Assembly (NCBI RefSeq): GCF_001890765.1
Contig: NZ_KV878783.1
Coordinates: 1,589,174 to 1,653,173, forward strand
Direction: 5' to 3'
DNA length: 64,000 bases
DNA from: Spirulina major PCC 6313
GTDB taxonomy: Bacteria > Cyanobacteriota > Cyanobacteriia > Cyanobacteriales > Spirulinaceae
Position 1 is the stretch's first letter. The number at the start of each line of letters is the position of its first letter. The notes under the pieces were generated by a model. That model was not told the origin of the DNA, made no database searches, and was given only the letters and a program-made list of their open reading frames with translations. Below are positions 16,172-24,972 of this stretch, one piece after another. The translations under genes were made by a program, and so were the position numbers.

Positions 16172-18877
16172 ATGCCGAATCAATCCCAATCCATCCCCAC
16201 AACAAGCGATCCACCCACAACCCTAGACAGTGGTGTTGAACCAGGGCGATCGCACCCCCTCCAGCCCGACGTGGCCGCCCCTCCTCCCGATGCGGCCACG
16301 GTGGCAGAACATCTCGATTGGCTCAGTTTTCACCGCCTTTGGGGGCAATTGAGCGAGGCGACCTTGGGCGCGATCGCCCAACGCTGCGTCACGGTGATCG
16401 TGGAACCCCACCAGCCCATTTACCATGTCCACCAAACCCCGGTTGGGTTATACCTCCTGAAATGGGGATCGGTGGAACTCTATCAACCGGTGCAGATGGG
16501 GCGATCGCCGATTCGGTATCACGGGGCGGGGGATTTGTTTGGGTATGTGCCGCTGTTGAGTGAGGAAGATGATCGGTATGCCACGAGTGCGATCGCCCTC
16601 AGTAAAAGCGAACTCTGGTTCATCCCCCGCGCCGACTTTACCCACCTCTGCGCCCAATGTCCCGACCTGCAACGACTGCTCAATACGATCCTGGCGCGGG
16701 ATCTTGTGGAACTGGCCCACCATGCCGCCCAAGATCAAGCCCGGTTCGCCGCCCTCCAACCCTACCTCCACCCCATCCCCCACGATCAACCCCTCCTCGG
16801 CACCAGCAAGGCCACCCAAAAACTCCGCGATCACTGTGCCGCCGCTGCCCAAGACCTCAAGCCCGTGATCTTTCAGGGCGCACCGGGAACCGGCAAAACC
16901 TTCTTAGCCGGGCGAATTCATGCCCAATCGGGGTTAGCGAGTCGGCCCTTTGCCGAGGTTGATTGTGTGGATCTGCCGGTGCGATCGGGGGGGGAGCGGG
17001 ATACGGATGGGCTGTTTGGGCGGGGGGCTGCTGAGGCGGGGGTGTTGACGCTGCTCGAACGGGGGACGTTGCTGATTAGTAATGCCCAGTTATTGAGTCG
17101 GGGCGATCGCGATCGGCTCCAACAGTATTTCAACAGCGGTTCCGTCCTCCCCAACCCCGACCCCCAAGCCAACAAACCGCCCACCCCGATTCAAACCTGG
17201 GTACGGGTGATCCTCTCTAGTCCCGTCGCCCTCGATTTTCCCCGCTTCACTGGCCATCGGATCAAACTCTTCACCCTCCCCCAACGCAAAGCCGATATTC
17301 CCGTTTTGGCCGAGCATTTCCTCGCCAAATTCTGCCAGGCCCAAGCTCGGCCCCGCCTCACCCTCAACCAGGCCGATCTACGTCGTTTAATCAGTTACCA
17401 CTATCCGGGCAATGTGGCGGAATTGGCGGCCATTTTGCAGCGTGCGATCGCCATGACCCCCCCGGAACAAACCCTAATCCCCGAAGAGGTGCTCTGGTCA
17501 GTCCAGTCCGATCGCAACCGCTTTCGGATTGACTTGCTCAATCAATACCCCTGGCTGCGGCGGTTTCTCCTCAGTCGGTGGTATCCCGGCGCGATCTGGG
17601 CAGTGATGATGGCGGTGTTTGTGCCGGTCACGGTGGCGGGTTTGATTGGCCCCCAAGGGCGCGGCGATAGTATCACCCTTAACCTGTTTTGGGCCTGGTG
17701 GTGGCCGGGGTATCTTTTCTTTTTTGCGATCGTCGGGCGGCTCTGGTGTGCGGTCTGTCCGTTTATGATTACCGGGGAATGGGTGCGACGCTTCTCCCTC
17801 TGGTTATTCCCTCGGCAGCAACTCACCTGGCCGACGAAATGGCTCAACCGTTGGGGGGCATGGTTTCTGTGGCTGGGGTTTGTGGCGATTTATCTCTGGG
17901 AAAAACTCTGGGATTTGCCCCACCATGCTGCGCTGTCGGCGTGGCTGTTGATCATCATTGCGGCGGGGGCGGTGATCTGTAGCGTGATCTATGAGCGGCG
18001 CTTGTGGTGTCGCTATCTCTGCCCGATTGGGGGGATGAATGGGATGTTTGCGAAGTTGGCGATCACGGAGTTGCGATCGTCGCAGCCGGTGTGTGGCAGT
18101 GAGTGCGATACCTTTGGCTGTTATAAGGGCGGCGATGTGACCCCGGTGGACTTCGCCGATGCACTGCCGACGGAAGGCCAAGCGACGGGGGGCTGTCCGC
18201 TCTATTCCCATCCGGCTCAGTTGCAGGATAATCGCGATTGTGTGTTGTGTATGACCTGTTTAAAGGCCTGTCCCCATCGGTCGGTGCAGTTGAATGTGCG
18301 GTTTCCGGCGACGGATTTGCTGGAGTCCCATCGGGGGTTTTGGGCAGAAGGGGCGCTGTTATTGCTGTTGTTGGGCGGGGTGGGAATGCACCACAGCGAT
18401 CGCATTCTCACCACCCTCGGTTTTCCCAATCTTCATCTTTCCTCAGCACATCTGGCCCTATCGTTGCCGATCACTCTGGGGATTCTCGCGATCCCCACGG
18501 TGGCGATCGCCCTGACCCATGCGATCACCCGCCGCCTCGACCCCGCCCTCCCCAACACCCAAACCATCCTCTACGCCTACTTACCCCTCACCCTCGCGGC
18601 CAATCTCGCCCACTACATCCCCGCTGGTTTGATGGAAGCGGGCCAGATTTTGCCCGTCTTAGCCCGCACCTTGGGCTACAGTGGCGCGGGTTGGCCGAGC
18701 GTGACCTGGAGCAGTGATGTAGCGGCCTTCCTCCAGGGGGTGACGCTGATCCTAGGGGTCGTGTTTAGCCTTTATCCGCTCTATCGGATCAGTGGGCGAT
18801 CGCACCTCAGCACCCTGCCCCATATCCTGCTGATCGTTAGTTTTACCGCTGCATATTTTTGGCTCCTGATTGTTTAA
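16172..18877 (+). CDS. cNMP-binding + AAA+ (bEBP-like) + membrane 4Fe-4S fusion protein
   Basis: 901 residues with three fused modules. (1) About 48-185: a Crp-type cyclic-nucleotide-binding fold without a helix-turn-helix. (2) About 205-440: an AAA+ domain related to sigma-54 activators. It has Walker A GAPGTGKT (236-243), a sensor region ending in QRKADIPVLAEHFL and YPGNVAELAAILQRAI. The GAFTGA loop is missing, and the Walker B acids are replaced (TLLISNAQLL instead of TLFLDEI). (3) About 465-901: a NapH/NosR/CcoG-like membrane domain with CxxxCP-type motifs WCAVCP (C526, C529) and WCRYLCP (C613, C617), a ferredoxin motif C690-C693-C696-C700-P, extra cysteines at 641, 645, 650 and 675, and about eight helices. 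Cyanobacteria lack sigma-54, so the AAA+ part cannot be a classical activator. A membrane redox or nucleotide sensor is the best guess. Confidence 0.85.
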   Translation: MPNQSQSIPTTSDPPTTLDSGVEPGRSHPLQPDVAAPPPDAATVAEHLDWLSFHRLWGQLSEATLGAIAQRCVTVIVEPHQPIYHVHQTPVGLYLLKWGSVELYQPVQMGRSPIRYHGAGDLFGYVPLLSEEDDRYATSAIALSKSELWFIPRADFTHLCAQCPDLQRLLNTILARDLVELAHHAAQDQARFAALQPYLHPIPHDQPLLGTSKATQKLRDHCAAAAQDLKPVIFQGAPGTGKTFLAGRIHAQSGLASRPFAEVDCVDLPVRSGGERDTDGLFGRGAAEAGVLTLLERGTLLISNAQLLSRGDRDRLQQYFNSGSVLPNPDPQANKPPTPIQTWVRVILSSPVALDFPRFTGHRIKLFTLPQRKADIPVLAEHFLAKFCQAQARPRLTLNQADLRRLISYHYPGNVAELAAILQRAIAMTPPEQTLIPEEVLWSVQSDRNRFRIDLLNQYPWLRRFLLSRWYPGAIWAVMMAVFVPVTVAGLIGPQGRGDSITLNLFWAWWWPGYLFFFAIVGRLWCAVCPFMITGEWVRRFSLWLFPRQQLTWPTKWLNRWGAWFLWLGFVAIYLWEKLWDLPHHAALSAWLLIIIAAGAVICSVIYERRLWCRYLCPIGGMNGMFAKLAITELRSSQPVCGSECDTFGCYKGGDVTPVDFADALPTEGQATGGCPLYSHPAQLQDNRDCVLCMTCLKACPHRSVQLNVRFPATDLLESHRGFWAEGALLLLLLGGVGMHHSDRILTTLGFPNLHLSSAHLALSLPITLGILAIPTVAIALTHAITRRLDPALPNTQTILYAYLPLTLAANLAHYIPAGLMEAGQILPVLARTLGYSGAGWPSVTWSSDVAAFLQGVTLILGVVFSLYPLYRISGRSHLSTLPHILLIVSFTAAYFWLLIV

Positions 18878-18908
18878 GCCGTCCTGATCCTCGTTTGGAG
18901 TTGCCCCG

Positions 18909-19853
18909 ATGCCCATTCATCCCAACATCACCACCACGATCCGCAACACGCCCTTAGTCCGCCTCCAACGCCTCCCTCAAGCCTGCGGCTGTCACGCCGA
19001 GGTGATCCTCAAGCTCGAAGGCATGAACCCGGCTAAATCCGTTAAAGACCGGATCGCGGTGAGTATGATCCAGGCGGCGGAAACGGCGGGACTGATTCAA
19101 CCGGGACAATCGACGATCATCGAGGCCACCTCCGGGAATACGGGGATTGGCTTGGCCATGGTCTGCGCGGCGAAAGGGTATCGCCTGATCTTGACAATGC
19201 CGGAAAACATGAGCCACGAACGGCAACAAATCGTGCGAGCCTACGGAGCAGAAGTGCAACTCACCCCCGCTCAGGCGGATATGGAAGGTGCGATCGCCCA
19301 CGCCAACGAACTCCTTGCCACGATCCCCCACAGCTTTTCCCCCCAACAATTCAGCAACCCCGCCAATCCCCAAATCCACTACACCACCACCGGCCCCGAA
19401 ATTTGGCGCGACACCGATGGCCAGGTGGATATCCTCGTCGTCGGAGTGGGCACAGGCGGCACACTCACCGGGGCCGGTCGCTACCTCAAGCGCCAAAACC
19501 CCACCCTCAAAATCATCGCCGTCGAACCCGCCAATAGTGCCGTCCTCAGCCACAAACCCGCCGGACTGCACAACCTCCAAGGCATCGGCGCGGGCTTTAT
19601 CCCCGATGTCCTCCGCACGGATTTAATTGATGAGATTATCCCCATCACCGAAGCCGAAGCCTACACCTGGGGGCGACGCTTGGCCCGTGAGGAGGGAATT
19701 ATGGGCGGCATTTCCACGGGGGCAGCGGTGGCGGCGGGGTTGCAGTGGGGCCAACGTCCCGAAACCCAGGGCCAACGGATGGTGATCATTCAACCCAGTG
19801 CCGGAGAGCGGTATCTCAGCACGGCACTGTGGGCAACCGAACAAAGGGGATGA
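18909..19853 (+). CDS. cysK: Cysteine synthase (O-acetylserine sulfhydrylase)
   Basis: 314 residues, normal length. It makes cysteine from O-acetylserine and sulfide using PLP. The PLP lysine lies in NPAKSVKDRIA, the substrate loop in EATSGNTGIG, and the phosphate-binding glycines in VGTGGTLTGAGRYL. It starts 31 bp after the Fe-S fusion gene and is probably in the same transcript. As an acceptor of free sulfide it fits a sulfide-handling role for this group. CysK and CysM are hard to separate by eye; the substrate loop looks CysK-like. Confidence 0.93.
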   Translation: MPIHPNITTTIRNTPLVRLQRLPQACGCHAEVILKLEGMNPAKSVKDRIAVSMIQAAETAGLIQPGQSTIIEATSGNTGIGLAMVCAAKGYRLILTMPENMSHERQQIVRAYGAEVQLTPAQADMEGAIAHANELLATIPHSFSPQQFSNPANPQIHYTTTGPEIWRDTDGQVDILVVGVGTGGTLTGAGRYLKRQNPTLKIIAVEPANSAVLSHKPAGLHNLQGIGAGFIPDVLRTDLIDEIIPITEAEAYTWGRRLAREEGIMGGISTGAAVAAGLQWGQRPETQGQRMVIIQPSAGERYLSTALWATEQRG

Positions 19854-20045
19854 AATCCGAGACAATCACCCCACAGAAGCAGTCGGATTTTGTCAGCCCA
19901 GATTTGAGATTAAATCCCGTTCTTCCAATGATGAAACCCTGGCTACTGCCACCGAAGCCCAAGCCAAACTCAATGAAAACTGTCTCCCGATGGGCGAGCA
20001 GCAGAGTATTCCAATGCTTAAAAAATCAACTTTCTTTCTTTTTAG

Positions 20046-21593
20046 CTAACCTCGAATCACCGTGATCTGGCGGCCATTCCCTGTGGTTGCCTTTTCCGTC
20101 GTTGTCCGCTCCTCAATATCTGGCAACCCAGAGCGGCGATCGAAAATCACCAACCACCCCCAATCCAACCCCAACCCCGCTAAATACCCATCAATTTGTT
20201 CCAACCCCTCCGGTACGGGATCGCGCCGCCCATCCCGCCATACTTTCAATTCAATCCCCAAGGTGACATCCCCATAACGCAGACATAGATCCATCCGCCG
20301 CGACCCGATCGCATATTCCCGATCCAACGTTCCCCCCCCATTCACCACCCGATGGAGAAACGCCATCAGCACCAAATGGGGGGCAATTTCATGGTAGGCC
20401 GTACTGTTTAACAACGGCTGTCCATGTTGTCGCCAAAACTTGAGAAATGCGGTTAACAATGCCTCAGGGATTAAGCGACCCTCAGCATCTAACCAACTGG
20501 GCGCAATCATCGGCAAACCGGCACGGGGTACATACACCAACATCCGAGGCATCACCTCCCGATAAATCGGATTCGCAATCACTAAGCCGCCAGCGGGATC
20601 AATGCGACATAACCCCAAATCCACCACAAACTTTAAATCTTCAATCGGAATATCCCCCAACTCTTCCCCCGCTAACATCGGCTCCATAATCTGTTTAACT
20701 CTCGTTTCCCGTAACCGCTCTGCCAAACTATCTAAATGGGTATCATTGCGCTCGATGAGAATTTCTTTGGCTTGATAGAGATGTTGGAGGGTGATTTGTT
20801 GCGTTAAATCGGGAACTAAATCTTCAACCATCACCTTTGCTAAAGCATTCACTAACCAAGGCTGACCATAGGTGAGTTCATAGGCATGATTAAACAGTTC
20901 GGGGGCAAATTGTTGTCCTGTTAAATCGGTATGTTGTTGATAAAGGGCAGTTAATTCTGCAAGGGTAAAGTTACGCAGGGTAAACGATTTAACCTTGATA
21001 TTAAAAGGGCTAGAGGTTCCGAGTTTTTCGCTCCCCCCGGAGGCAACTTTATAATCTCGTACATCCCTTAAACCGATGAGGGCAACGGATTGGGGGAATT
21101 GGTGGGGGCGACTAGGGTAGCCATCCCGTAACTGTCTTAAAACCCCAATTAAGACCTCATCTTGGAGGGCATCAATTTCATCAATAAAGACCACTAAAGG
21201 CCGGGGGGAAGCATCTGCCCAGGCCTTGAGGGCGGCTGCGATTTGTGCGCCGGGCTTGGCTTCGGGCCAGGGGGGCGGTTGGAGTTCGGGGGGGAGGCGA
21301 CTATCGCAGGCTCGTTGCCAGGCGGCAAGGATAGCCCCTTCTGCCAAGCCCATATCACGGGGGAAGGCCGCACCCACTTCAGCGGAAACCATGACGGCGG
21401 TGTATTGGCCGCTGGCGGTGAGTTCTTGGGCGAGGGCGAGCATGGCGGTGGTTTTACCCACTTGGCGGGGGGCATGGATGACGAAGTAGCCTTCTTGGGC
21501 GATGAGGGGTTTAATGTCCGGCAACCGCACCGTAGGGGGGAGCATATAGTGAATATCGGCTTTACAGGGGCCGGCGGTGTTGAACCATTTCAT
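20046..21593 (-). CDS. AAA ATPase with C-terminal PD-(D/E)XK-like domain
   Basis: 515 residues from the ATG at 21593 (MKWFNTAGPC); the frame runs 13 codons further up, without a good start. The N-terminal NTPase has Walker A HAPRQVGKTT and Walker B LVVFIDEIDAL. The middle is helical. Near the C-terminus, RRMDLCLRYGDVTLGIELKVW carries the D...ExK pattern of PD-(D/E)XK nucleases, followed by LEQIDGYLAGLGLDWGWLVIF. This matches the family of AAA-ATPase-like proteins with DUF1703-type tails, which are common, often duplicated, and of unknown function. It is convergent with cysK and sits next to the broken secretion locus. No defence partners were recognised. Confidence 0.8.
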   Translation of the reverse strand: MKWFNTAGPCKADIHYMLPPTVRLPDIKPLIAQEGYFVIHAPRQVGKTTAMLALAQELTASGQYTAVMVSAEVGAAFPRDMGLAEGAILAAWQRACDSRLPPELQPPPWPEAKPGAQIAAALKAWADASPRPLVVFIDEIDALQDEVLIGVLRQLRDGYPSRPHQFPQSVALIGLRDVRDYKVASGGSEKLGTSSPFNIKVKSFTLRNFTLAELTALYQQHTDLTGQQFAPELFNHAYELTYGQPWLVNALAKVMVEDLVPDLTQQITLQHLYQAKEILIERNDTHLDSLAERLRETRVKQIMEPMLAGEELGDIPIEDLKFVVDLGLCRIDPAGGLVIANPIYREVMPRMLVYVPRAGLPMIAPSWLDAEGRLIPEALLTAFLKFWRQHGQPLLNSTAYHEIAPHLVLMAFLHRVVNGGGTLDREYAIGSRRMDLCLRYGDVTLGIELKVWRDGRRDPVPEGLEQIDGYLAGLGLDWGWLVIFDRRSGLPDIEERTTTEKATTGNGRQITVIRG

Positions 21594-21939
21594 AGGGGAG
21601 GGGCATGGAGAGGGACGGGTGTATGATAGCAACCTCGGTAATTTATTTTTTGTGTGGGGAGTTTTTAACAGAGTATTAAAGATTTAGCAAACCAGTGATT
21701 GAATGGGGATCTTTATCGTGAATTGAATGTATGTTTAGGGACAGTAGTTTTTGCCATCACTGCTTAGTTTCTTTCTGAAGCCATGAAAAATATTGCCCTG
21801 CCCCTGACCTTAACGCTTTTCGCTCTCGGTAACGCTGCCTATGCCCAATCCATCACCCCCGCCCCCGATGGGGTGGGAACGGTGATTAACCACAACGGCA
21901 ACACCTACTACATCGGTGGGGGAACTCAAGCCGGGGCGA

Positions 21940-23162
21940 GGGTGCATCTCAATTTGGCGATGAGTAGATATACTCATGCCAGCCACGGCATCCTAGAGAA
22001 CTCTCCATTGAGATAGGCACTGCGGTGCTTCAACACCTGGGGCACATTCTCCCGCTTCCATTGCGCTCCCGGCAGCTTCAACCGTCCTGAGAACTGCTTC
22101 ACCGTGGATTCAACCGCCCCAGACCCGATGGAGATACCCTCGCACTGGTAGTAGTCGTAATTGACGATCCGGTGGCAATGACGCTTGAGATAGACCCTGA
22201 AATTATCCACTCGTGGATGCTGCCAATCATCAAACTCGGCCAACGCCTGCTCAACATCTCCTCGCCATAAATGGCCTCTGACTCGGGACAAACGAGCCGC
22301 TGAACCCCCAACCTTCTCTAAGTTCTCCATCAAGTGATACCAGTCGAGAATTTCCAGTCGGTTCTGCTGCGCTCCAATTTGGGCAAATAGATTCCAAATC
22401 CCAGGATGACCATCGCCCAGGCAAACCACTAGGCTTGCCATGAGTTGAGTCTTGAGCCAAGCCACTAAATCCTCATTCTGCCCGAAGAAGGCGGCAACCC
22501 CATGCCCATGGAGATTCACAGCTTTGTAATCCCGCCATTCACTGGCTTCTCCTTCGGGGGTGCGCAAGCGAACCTTGCCCCCATCAAGGCTCATCTCTTC
22601 GACCGGTTCACTGGGTTCACTCACCTCAAGGTCAGGGAAATCTTGACGCTGAACTAGGCGTTGATGGGTGCTGCGAGACATCTTCAGGCCAGTCAAGATC
22701 TCGACATCTGCTGCGGCGCGTTGGTAAGACTGAGCACCACTAAGGAGCAGGCAACAGCGCTCAAAGCCAGGACTCCAACGGCTGTAGGCTTTGACTGGGT
22801 AGTAGCTCGCTGGATTTGCCGTCAAAACCAAATCCCCTAGGATACTGGTTAGGGTGCGGGTATTTTCCGGCGGTGGTGCCGCTGCCATCGACGATAAAAA
22901 AATACCGACTTGAGGACTGACGTGTTCTTGAATCTGCTGGCGGACGGTCAGTTCGATGCCTTCGAGGGTTTCTAGGCGTTCGGGGCATTTGGCCTTGGCA
23001 TCAGCGAGCAGGATAGCAGCGATGGCATCGGTGTGGGCTTTGAGTTGGCGCTTTTGTTCTGGAGTCATCTGAATGAGGGAGTAGCTATGGGAGGTAGCTT
23101 AACCGCTGATGCCCAAAACTAGGTAAGTACATATCAACTATTCGCCAAATTGAGATGCACCC
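21940..23162 (-). mobile_element. ISKra4-family insertion sequence
   Basis: A 1223-bp element inside the exoprotein gene. The terminal inverted repeats are exact over 21 bp: GGGTGCATCTCAATTT... from 21940 to 21960 and its complement at 23142-23162. The flanking 9-bp target duplication CCGGGGCGA occurs at 21931-21939 and 23163-23171. A single transposase gene fills the element. Exact ends and an open transposase frame suggest a fairly recent insertion. Confidence 0.93.
21974..23068 (-). CDS. ISKra4-family transposase
   Basis: 364 residues. The family pattern is visible: EMSLDGGKVRLRTPEGE near the middle, then VVCLGDGHPGIWNLF and LDWYHLMENL, and near the end GSGAVESTVKQFSGRLKLPGAQW. The acidic residues in DGG, GDGH and the Glu of GAVES are the likely DDE catalytic set. 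The reading frame is intact and the terminal repeats are perfect, so the element may still be mobile. Orientation is opposite to the gene it interrupts. Confidence 0.92.
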   Translation of the reverse strand: MTPEQKRQLKAHTDAIAAILLADAKAKCPERLETLEGIELTVRQQIQEHVSPQVGIFLSSMAAAPPPENTRTLTSILGDLVLTANPASYYPVKAYSRWSPGFERCCLLLSGAQSYQRAAADVEILTGLKMSRSTHQRLVQRQDFPDLEVSEPSEPVEEMSLDGGKVRLRTPEGEASEWRDYKAVNLHGHGVAAFFGQNEDLVAWLKTQLMASLVVCLGDGHPGIWNLFAQIGAQQNRLEILDWYHLMENLEKVGGSAARLSRVRGHLWRGDVEQALAEFDDWQHPRVDNFRVYLKRHCHRIVNYDYYQCEGISIGSGAVESTVKQFSGRLKLPGAQWKRENVPQVLKHRSAYLNGEFSRMPWLA

Positions 23163-23454
23163 CCGGGGCGAATCTTTTCCACTCGTTTCAGGAATTTGGA
23201 CTCAGCCCCAACGAAATCGCCAACTTTCTCAGCAATCCCCAAATTCAGAATGTGGTGGGGCGGGTGATCGGGGGGAATCCTAGTGTGATTGAGGGGTTGA
23301 TCCGACTGACGGGGGGCAATTCTAATCTGTATTTGATGAATCCGGCAGGTTGGGTATTTACAAATGGGGCGAGTCTGGATGTTCCGGGCAGTTTTGGGGT
23401 GACGACTGCTAACCGAATGGGGTTTGGTGGGGGCTTTTTTAATGCGGTTGGGGA

Positions 23455-24366
23455 TCATATACCAATGGCTCCAATGTTTGGGATTTGGGCTATCGGTTGC
23501 CCCTAAATCCGATGAATGGCACGCTGGCGTTGCGCCTGGTGTTGGACTCGAACCAGATTACCCAATCGCCCTTTGATGCCTTGGGGATTGAGGGGGAATC
23601 GGTGCTGTATGATGTCAGTTTTCGTCAGCCGTTAGTGCGGAGTCCCCGTGAGGAGTTGGCGCTGTCTTTGGGGTATAGCTACAAGAATGGGCAGACGTTT
23701 TTGTTTAATACGGTGGGGACAGCGTTTGGGTTTGGGGCTGAGGCGGATGGGACGACGCGCACTTCGGTGCTTCGGTTTGGCCAGGACTATACGCGGCGGG
23801 ATACTAAGGGGGCTTGGAGTGCGCGATCGCAGTTCAATCTTGGTACAGGTCTCTTCGGCTCAACCAACAATCGAGAACCGATTCCCGATTCACTGTTTTT
23901 CAGTTGGTTGGGGCAAGTGGTGCGCGTCCAACAATTGACCCCGCAACAGTTGCTCATCGTCCAAGCCGACCTCCAACTTAGCCCCGATACTCTCCTCGGA
24001 TCAGAAACCTTCACCATCGGCGGAGCGCAAACCCTGCGGGGCTATCGCCAAGGGGCAAGAAGTGCGGATAATGGTTGGCGTTTTTCGGTGGAAAATCGGA
24101 TTACGCTCCTGGAGGATGGGGAGAATCAGCCCCGTTTACAGGTGGCTCCGTTTTTTGATCTGGGCATGGTGTGGAATAATCCCAGCAATCCCAGTCAGAT
24201 TGTCAATGAGCATTTTCTAGCGGGTTTGGGGACAGGGGTGATCTGGAACCCAATCCAGGATTTAACGCTGCGGTTGGATTTAGCGTTGCCGTTGGTGAAT
24301 GTGCGCGATCGCCAAAATAACCTCCAAGATGATGGCATCTATTTCAGCATGAACTATTCCTTCTAA
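23455..24366 (+). pseudogene. TpsB/FhaC-type outer-membrane transporter, C-terminal barrel remnant
   Basis: About 300 codons matching only the C-terminal beta-barrel of ShlB/FhaC transporters. It begins [22 protein letters not shown], includes the conserved barrel segment GGAQTLRGYRQGARSADNGW and ends with an outer-membrane Phe (SMNYSF). Full TpsB proteins are about 550 residues with a signal and POTRA domains; those are missing here. The upstream junction near 23455 joins it out of frame to the exoprotein N-terminus, so one deletion removed the exoprotein body and the transporter front. A 293-codon frame can open at 23485, but without a signal peptide it could not reach the outer membrane. 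Confidence 0.85.
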
Positions 24367-24378
24367 GCTGCAATCGGT

Positions 24379-24517
24379 TTAAATCCGAAATAGGCCTTCC
24401 GGGTTGACGGAGAGGAGCGATCGCTGTTGTACCCCCTCGCGATGCAGCACCCCATTGGCGGCTAATAATCCGCTTGTGATCGCCCGTTCCATCAAGCCAC
24501 AGGGAAAGGGCATTTTT
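24379..24517. repeat. 139-bp direct repeat, copy 1
   Basis: Matches 25762-25900 along its full 139 bp. It duplicates the last 46 codons plus stop of the FAD-Rieske gene and lies just after the transporter remnant. The two copies flank the toxin-antitoxin-like genes in the same orientation. Confidence 0.93.
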
Positions 24518-24543
24518 TCAGGTGAAACTTAATTTACGCCTTA

Positions 24544-24963
24544 CTAATGTTCAGGTTTAAACTTCTCTTGATAACGTTCTTGAATCTCTATCGGCGCATT
24601 ATCTGAAACGAGCAAACCAACTCGAATTCTTTGCAATAAGACATCGTTAATATCATCTTCTAGTGTATTCTCTTCATTAATATATCGAATAATCGTATCG
24701 ACACAAAAGAATCGTGTATAGGCATAGAAAATGAATAATGGTCGTTTGATATATGGATGATCACCAGGTTGCAGGAGAACCGTTAAATCATTGTGTAATG
24801 GCCTTTCTTCTTTGACCGAAGTTACATTGACAGCTAGAACTTTTTCAGCATTATCAATAATCTCTGGATCATCTAAAGTGATCCAGAGATGTTTAGTTTT
24901 ATAAGCATTCTCTGACCAGCGAAAAGCTGTTCCTGAATACAGGTCTTTTCGTATAAGTATCAC
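24544..24963 (-). CDS. Putative toxin partner of the Panacea-domain protein
   Basis: 139 residues, not recognised. It begins MILIRKDLYSGTAFRWSENAYKT and contains HLWITLDDPEIIDNAEKVLAVNVTS; no membrane segment. It follows the Panacea-type gene with a 9-bp gap on the same strand, the usual arrangement of antitoxin and toxin. The region is visibly AT-rich and free of HIP1 sites, unlike its surroundings, which supports transfer. Calling it a toxin rests on position only. Confidence 0.55.
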   Translation of the reverse strand: MILIRKDLYSGTAFRWSENAYKTKHLWITLDDPEIIDNAEKVLAVNVTSVKEERPLHNDLTVLLQPGDHPYIKRPLFIFYAYTRFFCVDTIIRYINEENTLEDDINDVLLQRIRVGLLVSDNAPIEIQERYQEKFKPEH

Positions 24964-24972
24964 TAGACGCTC

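Larger units (their letters stand above)
21783..23460 (+). pseudogene. Two-partner secretion exoprotein (filamentous haemagglutinin N-terminal domain), broken
   Basis: Starts with a signal peptide (MKNIALPLTLTLFALGNAAYAQ) and the TPS domain opening (GVGTVINHNGNTYYIGGGTQAGA). It is then interrupted by an ISKra4-type element and resumes at 23172 with [21 protein letters not shown] and [17 protein letters not shown]. Undoing the insertion restores [13 protein letters not shown] in frame. It ends near 23455, where the frame runs into sequence of a FhaC-type transporter, so the long repeat-rich body of the exoprotein has been deleted. The family is exported through an outer-membrane TpsB pore. This copy cannot make a functional product. 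Confidence 0.88.

Noticed and set aside
19854-20045. Small gene after cysK
   Set aside because: Frames of about 70-80 codons exist but none has a conserved look or a convincing start; it is a convergent spacer.
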